DNA from: an uncultured Candidatus Saccharibacteria bacterium
GTDB taxonomy: Bacteria; Patescibacteriota; Saccharimonadia; Saccharimonadales; Saccharimonadaceae
NCBI GenBank assembly: GCA_938046495.1
Contig: CALIXG010000059.1
Location: 1-14,631, forward strand
Direction: 5' to 3'
DNA length: 14,631 nt
Of this stretch, positions 1 to 7,459 are shown one piece after another. Each line of letters starts with the position of its first letter. Position 1 is the stretch's first letter. A program made the translations under genes and the position numbers. The notes below the pieces were generated by a model that made no database searches, had not been told where the DNA came from, and was given only the letters and a program-made list of their open reading frames with translations.

Positions 1-1004
1 AGTTCACGGTGTCGGTAGATGGCACAGAAATTGATTTACGTATCGCAGTTTCGCCAGTGATTTGGGGGGAACAGGTGGTGATTCGTATTTTGGATAAGAG
101 TGGTACGACACTTGATATTGAGCAGATGGGGATGACCGGACATGCGCTGGCGATGGTGCAGCGGGGAATTGAACGCCCGAATGGAATGATTTTAACTTCT
201 GGTCCAACCGGTTCTGGTAAGTCGACCACGCTTTATGCTTTGATTAAACGAATTAAATCGGACAAGATTAATATCGTGACGCTGGAAGATCCGGTCGAAT
301 ATAAGATGGACGGGGTGAATCAGATTCAGGTGAATGTGGACGCCGGTCTAACTTTTGCGGCGGGGTTGCGTAGTATTTTGCGTCAAGACCCAGATGTAGT
401 GATGGTGGGTGAGATTCGTGATGCGGAAACGGCGAACTTGGCAGTGCAGGCATCGCTAACTGGACACTTGGTATTTTCGACATTACACACTAACTCGGCG
501 GCAGGTATTTTACCAAGGCTTCTCGATATGGGAATTGAGCCATTTCTTCTAGCATCGACACTGAATACGGTGATTGGTCAGCGTTTGGTGAGGCGTGTGG
601 CGCCGAAACGAGAAGTGGTGCATTCGACAGAAATGGAAACTAAACAAATTAATGATTTGGTAGCGAAATTATTGCCACAAAGTCAAGAACAAGTGGCGAT
701 GGTGTCAGAAGATTTAGGTTATCCGGGACTGCCAGTAGTAAATCCGAATGGTTACTCGATGATGCGGGGAATTGATGAAAGAGAAACACCGGGTGGATAT
801 AAGGGACGTGCGGGTCTTTATGAAACAATTGAAATTGATGATGATATTCAGAAGATGATTGTGAAGCATGCGACATCTTCAGAGATTATGCAACTGGCGA
901 AGGAAAAAGGCACTTTGACGATGCGACAAGACGGAATGTTGAAGGCGCTGACTGGAGTGACAACTGTAGGTGAGGTAAACCGTGTAGCGTCAGATTTGGC
1001 GTAG
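1..1004 (+). CDS. pilB: Type IV pilus assembly ATPase PilB/GspE family (5' truncated by window)
   Basis: Hexameric ATPase that powers pilus extension from the cytoplasmic face of the membrane. The reading frame is open from base 3 and begins inside the conserved ATPase core, so the N-terminal part lies outside the window; the GTG at 9 is not the true start. Counting from that codon, the Walker A (GPTGSGKST) is at residues 65-73, the Asp box (TLEDPVEY) at 91-98, the Walker B region (DPDVVMVGEIRD) at 127-138 and the His box (GHLVFSTLHTN) at 152-162. The C-terminal GYKGRAGLYE block is also present. The segment between QRLVRR and GYKGR, where many PilB/GspE proteins carry a zinc-binding tetracysteine motif, has no cysteine. 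pilT follows after 44 bases. The family assignment is secure; PilB rather than GspE rests on the neighbouring pilT and pilC. Confidence 0.95.
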   Translation, partial: FTVSVDGTEIDLRIAVSPVIWGEQVVIRILDKSGTTLDIEQMGMTGHALAMVQRGIERPNGMILTSGPTGSGKSTTLYALIKRIKSDKINIVTLEDPVEYKMDGVNQIQVNVDAGLTFAAGLRSILRQDPDVVMVGEIRDAETANLAVQASLTGHLVFSTLHTNSAAGILPRLLDMGIEPFLLASTLNTVIGQRLVRRVAPKREVVHSTEMETKQINDLVAKLLPQSQEQVAMVSEDLGYPGLPVVNPNGYSMMRGIDERETPGGYKGRAGLYETIEIDDDIQKMIVKHATSSEIMQLAKEKGTLTMRQDGMLKALTGVTTVGEVNRVASDLA

Positions 1005-1037
1005 TGAAGATAAAAAAGTTTATGATAAAATAAAGAT

Positions 1038-1043
1038 AAGAGG
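1038..1043 (+). promoter_or_regulatory. Ribosome binding site of pilT
   Basis: AAGAGG lies five bases upstream of the ATG at 1049. It supports that start and therefore the alanine-rich N-terminal extension of the protein. A TATGAT-like string at 1021-1026 could be a weak internal promoter, but no convincing -35 was seen. Confidence 0.55.
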
Positions 1044-1048
1044 TAAAT

Positions 1049-2200
1049 ATGCAAGAAAATCAAGCACAGACGAGTGTACATTCAGCAGCCGCAGCACAGG
1101 CCGCCGCAGCCGCTTCATCACCAACTGCCGTGCCAAATTCCGTAAAAATTGAGACATTATTAGAGGCTTGTATTAAGCACGGGGCTTCAGATTTGCATAT
1201 TCAGGTGGGATTACCACCAATCTTACGTGTGGACGGGTCGCTAGTGCCAATTCCAAATACGCCAATTTTGACAACGGAAATCGTGGACACTTTGATTTTC
1301 TCGACTTTGGATTCAATGCAACGTGAAACTTTGGCGAAGGATAAAGAGTTCGACTATTCGTTTGCTTTCGGGGAAATTGCACGTTTTCGCGTGAATGCCT
1401 TTAATGAAAAAGGACACCTTGCAGCGGCCTTTCGTTTGATTCCAACTAAGATGCCAACGATTGAAGAATTAGGTATGCCACAGGTGATTTCGAGTTTTGC
1501 CGAATATCCACGTGGCTTGGTTTTGGTGACGGGTCCAACCGGTTCTGGTAAGTCGACGACACTGGCAGCGATTATTAACAAGATTAACAGTGAAAAATCG
1601 GTACACATTTTGACGATTGAAGATCCGATTGAGTTTACGCATAAGTCGAAGCGAAGTTTGGTGGCACAACGTGAAGTGCACTACGATACATATTCCTTTA
1701 GTCGCGCTTTGAAGTCGGCTCTACGTGAAGACCCGGATGTGGTATTACTCGGTGAGATGCGTGATCTGGAAACGATTAGCGCAGCAATTACGATTGCGGA
1801 AACTGGTCACTTGGTGTTCGCGACTCTACATACCAACTCAGCAGCCCAGTCAGTGGACCGTATGATTGACGTATTTCCAGCCGAACAGCAACCACAGATT
1901 CGTTCGCAGCTGGCAGGGATTTTGATGGCAGTTTGTTCGCAGCGTTTAGTGCCAGCAATTGGTGGCGGTCGTGTCTGTGCGGCAGAAATTATGGTGGCGA
2001 ACACGGCAATTCGCTCGATTATTCGTGAAGGCAAAACTCATCAATTAGATACGGCAATTCAAACTGGTGCGTCTGAAGGGATGCAGACCATGGATCGTAC
2101 TTTGGCAAAATTAGTCCAACAAGGAACGGTGACTTATGATAGTGCAAGAGAATATGCAGTAGACGTGCGTGAATTTGAAAGGATTGTGAAAGGTGCCTAA
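1049..2200 (+). CDS. pilT: Type IV pilus retraction ATPase PilT
   Basis: Cytoplasmic hexameric ATPase that depolymerises type IV pili for twitching motility and DNA or surface pulling. The protein has 383 residues, slightly longer than usual PilT (about 345) because of a low-complexity alanine-rich N-terminus (about residues 8-30). After it come the PilT N-terminal domain (ASDLHIQVG near 46-54), Walker A GPTGSGKST (162-170), Asp box TIEDPIEF (189-196), Walker B DPDVVLLGEMRD (228-239) and His box GHLVFATLHTN (253-263). AIRSIIRE (320-327) closely matches the AIRNLIRE motif typical of retraction ATPases, which separates it from PilB. A Shine-Dalgarno AAGAGG sits five bases before the ATG. The stop overlaps the pilC start (TAATG), indicating translational coupling. 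Confidence 0.96.
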   Translation: MQENQAQTSVHSAAAAQAAAAASSPTAVPNSVKIETLLEACIKHGASDLHIQVGLPPILRVDGSLVPIPNTPILTTEIVDTLIFSTLDSMQRETLAKDKEFDYSFAFGEIARFRVNAFNEKGHLAAAFRLIPTKMPTIEELGMPQVISSFAEYPRGLVLVTGPTGSGKSTTLAAIINKINSEKSVHILTIEDPIEFTHKSKRSLVAQREVHYDTYSFSRALKSALREDPDVVLLGEMRDLETISAAITIAETGHLVFATLHTNSAAQSVDRMIDVFPAEQQPQIRSQLAGILMAVCSQRLVPAIGGGRVCAAEIMVANTAIRSIIREGKTHQLDTAIQTGASEGMQTMDRTLAKLVQQGTVTYDSAREYAVDVREFERIVKGA

Positions 2201-3411
2201 TGAATCGATATATTTATAAGGCCCGTGATGGTAAGTCGGGTGCGATTATCAAGGGCGTAATTCAGGCAGAAAACGAACGTGCAGCGGGAAAACTCCTAAT
2301 TGAGCGTGGTTATACTCCTGACACAGTGACGGAAGATACTTCGGGCGATAGTTTTTTTGATAAATTCAAAAATAAAGTTACCACGAAGGATAAAATTGTT
2401 TTCACCAGGCAATTCTCGACTCTGATCGGGGCAGGTTTACCACTTTCGAATTCTTTGAGAGTTTTGATCGAGCAGACGGAAAGTAAGCCAATGCGTCGCA
2501 TCACGGAATCGATTTTGGCAGACGTGGAAGCAGGTAAAAGTCTAACCCAAGCTTGTGCAAAATTTCCAGAAGTGTTTAATCGAATTTATTTAGCACTCCT
2601 AAAGGCTGGTGAGTCTTCCGGTACTTTGGATAAGTCACTAAAACGACTAGCTGATCAACAAGAAAAAGATCACGCGATGGTGACAAGAATTAAGAACTCT
2701 TTGACCTATCCGGCGATTGTTCTTGCGGTAATTATTGGTGTGCTTTTATTTATGGTGATTGGCGTGGTGCCACAGGTGCAACAGCTCTACCATGATCTTG
2801 GAAAAGATTTACCAGCGATCACTAATATACTGGTGGCGCTTACTAATTTCTTAGTGAATATGTGGTGGTTGGTGACGATCGTACTGGGTTTGATTATCTA
2901 TTTTGTATTTCAGTTCGTGCGTACTGATAGCGGTCGACATATTTTAGCTAAAGTGAAATTAAATGTGCCAGTGTTTAAGTTGATGTTCTGGCGACTATAT
3001 AATGGGCGTTTTGCACGTACGGCAGAAAACTTACTGTCAACGGGTGTATCAATTCAGGATACCTTGGCGATTTCAGCCGAAGCAATCAATAACTTGATTA
3101 TGGAAGAAGAAATCAAGGAAGTTTCGGAAAAAGTGAAGCAGGGTAAAACGCTGTCGGCATCTTTGAAAGAGTTAGATTATATTTTGCCTTTACTGCCACA
3201 AATGGCGGCGATTGGTGAAGAATCTGGTAAAATTGATGAAATGCTGGGTAAGGCAGCGAACGTCTATGAGGACGAATTAGATCAGCAAATTAATACGATT
3301 TCGACATTGATTGAGCCGATTATGTTGGTAATTATGACCTTGATGGTTGCAGTAATTATTGCCGGTGTGCTTATGCCGATTTATCAATTGGTGTCACAAA
3401 TCCAGAAATAG
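2200..3411 (+). CDS. pilC: Type IV pilus inner-membrane platform protein PilC/GspF
   Basis: Polytopic platform protein that sits in the cytoplasmic membrane and couples the PilB and PilT motors to the growing pilin fibre. At 403 residues it has the normal family length. It shows the duplicated T2SF domain: the first copy is around residues 65-190 with the GESSG motif at 137-141, the second around 265-395 with GEESGK at 339-344. Hydrophobic membrane segments are near 170-190, 207-240 and 370-396. The start codon overlaps the pilT stop by one base, so the gene belongs to the same operon. No prepilin gene or prepilin peptidase is present in the window; these would have to lie elsewhere. Confidence 0.96.
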   Translation: MNRYIYKARDGKSGAIIKGVIQAENERAAGKLLIERGYTPDTVTEDTSGDSFFDKFKNKVTTKDKIVFTRQFSTLIGAGLPLSNSLRVLIEQTESKPMRRITESILADVEAGKSLTQACAKFPEVFNRIYLALLKAGESSGTLDKSLKRLADQQEKDHAMVTRIKNSLTYPAIVLAVIIGVLLFMVIGVVPQVQQLYHDLGKDLPAITNILVALTNFLVNMWWLVTIVLGLIIYFVFQFVRTDSGRHILAKVKLNVPVFKLMFWRLYNGRFARTAENLLSTGVSIQDTLAISAEAINNLIMEEEIKEVSEKVKQGKTLSASLKELDYILPLLPQMAAIGEESGKIDEMLGKAANVYEDELDQQINTISTLIEPIMLVIMTLMVAVIIAGVLMPIYQLVSQIQK

Positions 3412-3418
3412 AGGTAAA

Positions 3419-3874
3419 ATGAGAAAATTATGGACAGATGGAAGCGCGTCACCGAATCCGGGGCCGGGGGGATTTTCTGTAATTGAAAATAATAAACCGG
3501 TAGCGATGGGGCGAGAAGATTTGACGACAAATATCCGAATGGAAGGTTCGGCAATTCTGGAAGCCTTAAAGGTGTTAGCGGGTGAAGAAGCGGAAATTTG
3601 GACTGACTCGGAATTTTGGATTAACGTGCTGACAAAATGGGCGCCAGTTTGGGAAAAGAATGGCTGGAAGAAAAAAAGCGGTCCAATTAAAAATCTGAGT
3701 TTAGTAAAAAAAGTGTTCAAAGCTTACAGAGAAGCAAACGCGAAATTGGTCTGGGTGCGCGGGCATAACGGTACGGCGGAAAATGAGTTGGCTGACGAAT
3801 GGGCGAAAAAAGCACGAGAAAACCAAAACTTTCCGGGTCTAGAAATTTTAACGGTGGAAACGAGTGAAGAATGA
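3419..3874 (+). CDS. rnhA: Ribonuclease HI family protein
   Basis: Predicted endonuclease cutting the RNA strand of RNA-DNA hybrids. It has 151 residues from the ATG at 3419, chosen because AGAGG (3410-3414) lies four bases upstream and because the protein then begins directly with the first beta strand of the fold; an in-frame ATG at 3359 would overlap pilC extensively. Visible catalytic residues are Asp7 (TDGSASPNPGPGG), Glu42 (RMEGSAILEAL), Asp63 (WTDSEFWINVL), His116 and Asp126 (GHNGTAENELADEWA), the full RNase HI-type set. The stop overlaps the next start as ATGA. It is co-directional with and 7 bases from pilC, so probably co-transcribed, though no functional link to pili is known. Confidence 0.9.
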   Translation: MRKLWTDGSASPNPGPGGFSVIENNKPVAMGREDLTTNIRMEGSAILEALKVLAGEEAEIWTDSEFWINVLTKWAPVWEKNGWKKKSGPIKNLSLVKKVFKAYREANAKLVWVRGHNGTAENELADEWAKKARENQNFPGLEILTVETSEE

Positions 3875-4413
3875 AAAAAATTATTGTTAAAGCAGAAGTT
3901 AAGGACGTCGATAAGTTAGAGAATCGCTTGATGAATTTGGGTTATGATTTTGACCCAATGTATTGGCAGCACTCACGAATTTTTGTGCCGAGAAATTATG
4001 AAGAACACAATAATTTTGCCAGAATGATTTTAAGGATGGACGTAAAGGCGGTGGACCGACCAGCACGTTATAGTTTGATTTGTAAGAGGCATCTGGAAAA
4101 ATCGAAGATAGATTTAGTACACGAAACTTTGGTTTCAAGTTACGCAGAAACGGCGAATATTTTATTGCAGATGGGATTGATTATTCAGTCGGAAGTTTCG
4201 AGAACACGTCAAGAAGTAGTGCTGGAAAACGGCATTACGATTTATCTTGACCAAATCGAACATGGCCGCAAATCTTATATTAAATTCGAGGCGGTTTTGG
4301 AAAATGAATCAGAGGCCGAAGAAATACGAAATCGCATTGAGGTTTTGATGATGGACTTAAATATTTTGCCGGATTTGGTAGTAAAAGATACTTACGGTGA
4401 AACAGCGAAGTAA
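3871..4413 (+). CDS. CYTH-domain protein (class IV adenylate cyclase-like / triphosphate-binding)
   Basis: A 180-residue protein resembling the CYTH family, whose members bind organic or inorganic triphosphates in a beta tunnel (class IV adenylate cyclases, thiamine triphosphatases, polyphosphatases). The N-terminus IIVKAEVKDVDKLENRL matches the opening strand with alternating charged residues, though the classical ExExK reads KAEVK here. Later strands show the expected pattern of Arg/Lys and Glu residues (ARMILRMDVK, SLICKRHLEK, SRTRQEVVLENGITIYLD, KSYIKFEAVLEN). It ends with the helical segment and VVKDTYGE, comparable to the C-terminal K-x-Y block of class IV cyclases. Its start overlaps the rnhA stop by four bases (ATGA), so the two are translationally coupled. 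Substrate and product cannot be told from sequence. Confidence 0.72.
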   Translation: MKKIIVKAEVKDVDKLENRLMNLGYDFDPMYWQHSRIFVPRNYEEHNNFARMILRMDVKAVDRPARYSLICKRHLEKSKIDLVHETLVSSYAETANILLQMGLIIQSEVSRTRQEVVLENGITIYLDQIEHGRKSYIKFEAVLENESEAEEIRNRIEVLMMDLNILPDLVVKDTYGETAK

Positions 4414-4421
4414 AAGTGTGC

Positions 4422-4427
4422 TAAACT
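4422..4427 (+). promoter_or_regulatory. Possible extended -10 element upstream of the KwaB-like gene
   Basis: TGCTAAACT, a TGn-extended -10-like string, lies 22 bases before the ATG at 4450. No -35 at a normal distance is evident. It is a weak candidate, suggesting that the KwaB-like gene could be transcribed independently of the pilus operon. Confidence 0.25.
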
Positions 4428-4441
4428 AATAGAAAAATAGT

Positions 4442-4449
4442 GAGGTGAT
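4442..4449 (+). promoter_or_regulatory. Strong Shine-Dalgarno site of the KwaB-like gene
   Basis: GAGGTGAT directly abuts the ATG at 4450. It matches the 16S anti-Shine-Dalgarno over eight bases and fixes the start of the KwaB-like protein. Confidence 0.6.
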
Positions 4450-5469
4450 ATGGATTCCGAAAAGACTGAAATTACGAACTCTGAAATTCGAAAATTGAAC
4501 GATTTTGATGTATTTTTGTGGGCGAATGAGCTTGATGAAGTAAAAAATAATGTGTCGTGTGAACTATTTTTGTTCAATAAAAACTATACGCCGTTTAAGA
4601 TTCGTTATTCTGAAAAATTGACCAATTCGGTGAAGCAAATGTTTATGGGCGAAGCGATTGCTTATGTGATTTCGGGGGCGGAAAAAGGTTTAGAATGCCG
4701 TGAATATGAAAAATCGGACGGTGAAGACAAGGTGATTTATCGTACGGATCTTTCGAAAGTGATTCGCGCGGAAAGTTTACTAAACTTGATCGAAAAAGAA
4801 TACAAGGATATCGATTATTTCACAGATAATGAACATCAATTCAAGAAGATGAAGGGAATTATCGCGAAGTTTTCTTATCCTGGTGGCGACGATGGGACAA
4901 AAGTTTTTTATATTGCGAAAGGTATTTCCGCGGCCTCAGCTTTGAGTGCGAAAACTTCTTGGGAATTGAACGGGGAAAGTTTTGAGCCATTTTCTGCGGA
5001 AGTGGCTTTGAAGATGCCAGATGATAATCAGGTAGCCTTTGTCGATGGATCGGTAGTGATTTTTAATCAGACGAAGTTTGAAAATCTTTTCCAGTACGAT
5101 TTTAAGTCGCAGATGCTCGCCGAAGCGAAGGCAAAAGAAATTGAAGAAAAATACAAACTATCTTTTGCGGAAGGTTTGACTTTGAATGCGCTTTTGATGG
5201 ATAAAAAACCGTTGGTGAAGAAGTTACAAGACATGAACATCGAAGAGCAGATGTCGCAAGAACAATTGGTGGACTATGCGGACGAGATGAAACTCGAACT
5301 TATGACCGATGATGACGGCGCGATTATCATGATGGATGATAAGGATTTGACGATGTTTGTGAATCTTTTGAATGAAGATTATTATGTTTCACCGATTAAT
5401 GGTAAGCGCTACGAAATTAAGTCAAAGAAATTATTAAATGAGCCGGAAGGCGAACCACCACGAGGCTAA
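4450..5469 (+). CDS. DUF4868 / Kiwa KwaB-like protein
   Basis: A 339-residue cytoplasmic protein without membrane segments or signal peptide. Its layout resembles the DUF4868 family that includes KwaB, the DNA-associated effector of the two-gene Kiwa anti-phage system. Features seen: an N-terminal strand-rich part (CELFLFNKNYTPFKIRY, 37-53); a middle block with RTDLSKVIRAESLLNLIE (98-115) and a strand VFYIAKGISAAS (152-163); the block DNQVAFVDGSVVIFNQTKFENLFQY (192-216), which is typical of the family; and a helical C-terminal part ending LLNEDYYVSPINGKRYEIKSK (306-326), also a family hallmark. Assignment is from remembered family pattern, not a search. No KwaA-like membrane protein is adjacent; the next gene encodes a tiny four-cysteine protein starting one base after this stop. 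A defence role is inference. Confidence 0.62.
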   Translation: MDSEKTEITNSEIRKLNDFDVFLWANELDEVKNNVSCELFLFNKNYTPFKIRYSEKLTNSVKQMFMGEAIAYVISGAEKGLECREYEKSDGEDKVIYRTDLSKVIRAESLLNLIEKEYKDIDYFTDNEHQFKKMKGIIAKFSYPGGDDGTKVFYIAKGISAASALSAKTSWELNGESFEPFSAEVALKMPDDNQVAFVDGSVVIFNQTKFENLFQYDFKSQMLAEAKAKEIEEKYKLSFAEGLTLNALLMDKKPLVKKLQDMNIEEQMSQEQLVDYADEMKLELMTDDDGAIIMMDDKDLTMFVNLLNEDYYVSPINGKRYEIKSKKLLNEPEGEPPRG

Positions 5470-5470
5470 A

Positions 5471-5656
5471 ATGCACCATTGTCGAATTTGCGGACATGCG
5501 GTGGAATGCGGGAGTAAAAAAGAAGCTTCCCGTATTTTCGGTGCTTTGCCAAGGTTTTCGATTTGTGCACGATGTTTGTTTCGGATTTTTCATTTGAGAC
5601 TTTTAGATAAACGTGGAGTGAATGAGATTTCACGGGGGAATTGTTTGATTAATTAA
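5471..5656 (+). CDS. Small four-cysteine zinc-ribbon-like protein
   Basis: A 61-residue basic protein beginning MHHCRICGHAVEC and carrying CRIC near the N-terminus and CARC (about residues 34-37), two CxxC knuckles about 30 residues apart, as in small zinc ribbons. The ATG at 5471 is preferred because it lies one base after the stop of the KwaB-like gene and gives a protein starting just before the first knuckle. An in-frame ATG at 5438 would overlap that gene. CGAGG upstream could serve as a weak ribosome binding site. The spacing implies translational coupling. No specific family was recognised; a nucleic-acid or protein-binding role is plausible but unproven. Confidence 0.6.
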   Translation: MHHCRICGHAVECGSKKEASRIFGALPRFSICARCLFRIFHLRLLDKRGVNEISRGNCLIN

Positions 5657-5680
5657 ATTTTTTACTCAGAATTTTAATAG

Positions 5681-5690
5681 TAGAATAAGG
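5681..5690 (+). promoter_or_regulatory. Candidate -10 and Shine-Dalgarno region of the znuA-like gene
   Basis: TAGAAT (5681-5686) in an AT-rich 41-base gap could be a -10 box, with a T-rich stretch about 17 bases upstream as a poor -35. AAGGAG (5687-5692) is a good Shine-Dalgarno for the ATG at 5698. No clear Zur/Fur-type palindrome was found here. Confidence 0.3.
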
Positions 5691-5697
5691 AGTAAAA

Positions 5698-6735
5698 ATG
5701 AAAAATTTGAAAAAGTTATGGGCGATTTTCGGCCTAGTTTTGGTGGTGGGGTTATTGGCTTTCTTGGTACTAAACCGAGAAAAGTTTGAACAAAAAAAGT
5801 ATTCAGTAGTGTCGACGAGTTTTCCGGGCTATGATTTTGCCAGGGCGGTGACGAAAAATACAAATATTAGTGCAAAAATGTTGGTGAAGCCGGGAGCAGA
5901 AACCCATGCCTATGAGCCAACGCCGCAGGATATTATCGACATTAAAAATGCGGATATGTTTGTCTATGTAGGGGGAGATTCCGATACTTGGGTGGAGAAA
6001 ATTTTGAAGGACGTAGATACGAAAAAAACCCACGTAGTGAAGCTGGTGGATTTGGTTTCGACGGTGGAAGAAGAAATTGTGGAGGGGATGGAAGATGATG
6101 ATCACGACCACGATCATGACCACGACCACGATCATGACCACGACCATAAACATGACCACGACCATGACCATGAATCGCATGAGCATAAACACGAGCATGA
6201 CGAGGAAGAAGAAGGTCCAGAAATTGATGAACATGTTTGGACGAGTCCAAAAAAGGCGATGGAAATCGTGAAGAAAATCGCAGAAGTGGCTTCCGAAATT
6301 GATGTTGCGGAGAAAAATAAGATTGACGATAATGCCGAAAAATATGTGGCGGAAATCGCGCAAGTAGATAAGGATTTACACCAGGCGATTGATGGTAAAA
6401 TTTCAGAAATCGTAGTGGCAGATCGTTTCCCGTTCCGTTATTTTGCTGATGAATTTGGTTTGAAGTATGCGGCGGCTTTTTCGGGTTGTTCAGAACAAAC
6501 TGAGGCAAGTGCAAAGACGATTAGTTTTTTGATTAACAAAGTGAAGCAAGATAAAGTGAAGAAAATTTACAAGATTGAACTTTCGAATGGTAAGATTGCA
6601 GAGACTGTAAGTAAAGATACGGGCGCAGAAGTTTTGGAACTACATTCGGCACATAATGTGACGGCGGATGATTTTTCGAAGGGTGTGACTTACGTAGATT
6701 TGATGAAGCGAAATCTCGTGGCTCTAAGTAAATAG
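5698..6735 (+). CDS. znuA: Zinc/manganese ABC transporter substrate-binding protein (ZnuA-like)
   Basis: Extracytoplasmic metal-binding protein of a cluster A-I ABC importer, 345 residues. Residues 7-26 form a hydrophobic N-terminal segment without a lipobox cysteine, so it is probably an uncleaved membrane anchor or a non-lipoprotein signal. Metal-site candidates are His70 (GAETHAYEPTP) and His179 (IDEHVW). At the place of the third histidine there is ADRFPFRYFADEFGL, a variant I associate with some Clostridia-type ZnuA homologues, followed by AAFSGCSEQTEAS. The loop 133-168 is almost purely Asp/His/Glu, the zinc-scavenging loop typical of ZnuA. The ATPase and permease genes follow directly. 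Zinc is more likely than manganese because of the loop, but the metal is inferred. Confidence 0.9.
   Translation: MKNLKKLWAIFGLVLVVGLLAFLVLNREKFEQKKYSVVSTSFPGYDFARAVTKNTNISAKMLVKPGAETHAYEPTPQDIIDIKNADMFVYVGGDSDTWVEKILKDVDTKKTHVVKLVDLVSTVEEEIVEGMEDDDHDHDHDHDHDHDHDHKHDHDHDHESHEHKHEHDEEEEGPEIDEHVWTSPKKAMEIVKKIAEVASEIDVAEKNKIDDNAEKYVAEIAQVDKDLHQAIDGKISEIVVADRFPFRYFADEFGLKYAAAFSGCSEQTEASAKTISFLINKVKQDKVKKIYKIELSNGKIAETVSKDTGAEVLELHSAHNVTADDFSKGVTYVDLMKRNLVALSK
6103..6174 (+). repeat. Four 18-bp tandem units encoding the His/Asp-rich loop
   Basis: Inside znuA, units start at 6103, 6121, 6139 and 6157. Units 1 and 2 are identical (CACGACCACGATCATGAC). Units 3 and 4 differ at a few positions. Each encodes six residues, so gain or loss of a unit keeps the frame and only changes loop length. 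Confidence 0.85.
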
Positions 6736-6742
6736 GATTTTT

Positions 6743-7450
6743 ATGGAAAAACAGCCAATCATTGCAGTGAAAAATTTGAGCGTAGAATACGCGAAAACGC
6801 CGGTGTTTCGAAAGATTAATTTTGAGATTTTGGCGGGAGATTTTATCTGCTTGGTTGGCTGTAATGGGGCCGGGAAAACCACTCTAATTAAGACGATTTT
6901 GGGCTTGATAGAACCAAGTGCAGGAGGGGTGGAATTTCTCGGGATGAGCCGTAAGGAGATTGGCTATATTTCACAGGAGACAGTAGTAACGTCGAATTTT
7001 CCGGCGACAGTGGAAGAAATTGTATTAAGTGGACTACTCAATCAGAAGCGGGGGATTTTTTATACGAAGAGTGACAAGAAAAAATGTGAGGAAGCGCTCG
7101 CGAAATTTGGTATGAAGAAATTGTTGAAGAAACATTTTGCGGAGCTTTCGGGTGGACAGAGACAGAAAATTTGGCTAGCACGAGCGGTAGTAGCGACGAA
7201 GAAATTATTGATTTTGGATGAACCGGGGAATAATTTGGATTCAAAATCGAAGAAGGAATTATATACAGAGCTTTTGAAATTAAATGCGCAGGGAATCACG
7301 ATTATGATGATTACGCACGATCTCGACCATCAGAATTTGGTGGGGAATAAAATTTTGGCGCTAGCGGACGGAGTGGCGACGATGGAAACTACGGAAGAAT
7401 ATGTGAAAAGAATTCATCGCCATGGCTATGGCGAAGGTGAGAGGAAATAG
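6743..7450 (+). CDS. znuC: Zinc/manganese ABC transporter ATP-binding protein (ZnuC-like)
   Basis: ATPase subunit energising metal uptake, 235 residues. It has all the ABC motifs: Walker A GCNGAGKTT (39-47), Q-loop around ISQE (76-79), signature LSGGQRQ (135-141), Walker B LLILDEP (155-161), D-loop NNLD (163-166) and switch histidine THD (191-193). The C-terminus is histidine-containing (IHRHGYGEGE). It starts seven bases after znuA with AGGA upstream, and three bases separate its stop from the GTG-GTG-ATG cluster at the znuB start. Cluster A-I transporter identity comes from the flanking ZnuA- and ZnuB-like genes; on its own it could serve several metals. Confidence 0.93.
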   Translation: MEKQPIIAVKNLSVEYAKTPVFRKINFEILAGDFICLVGCNGAGKTTLIKTILGLIEPSAGGVEFLGMSRKEIGYISQETVVTSNFPATVEEIVLSGLLNQKRGIFYTKSDKKKCEEALAKFGMKKLLKKHFAELSGGQRQKIWLARAVVATKKLLILDEPGNNLDSKSKKELYTELLKLNAQGITIMMITHDLDHQNLVGNKILALADGVATMETTEEYVKRIHRHGYGEGERK

Positions 7451-7459
7451 GAGGTGGTG

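Noticed and set aside
3359..3418. Longer RNase HI start at 3359
   Set aside because: It would overlap pilC by about 50 bases and add residues outside the fold; the ATG at 3419 has a Shine-Dalgarno and begins at the first strand.
5470..5656. The small gene after the KwaB-like gene as a KwaA partner
   Set aside because: It has four cysteines and no transmembrane segments, whereas KwaA is a multi-pass membrane protein.
6103..6174. Possible CRISPR-like array
   Set aside because: The units abut without spacers and encode the His/Asp loop in frame, so it is a coding minisatellite.
5803..6514. Long minus-strand open frames opposite znuA, rich in Val/Met or His/Arg
   Set aside because: They are the antisense readings of the His/Asp repeat and of a well-supported plus-strand gene; no ribosome site or family pattern supports them.
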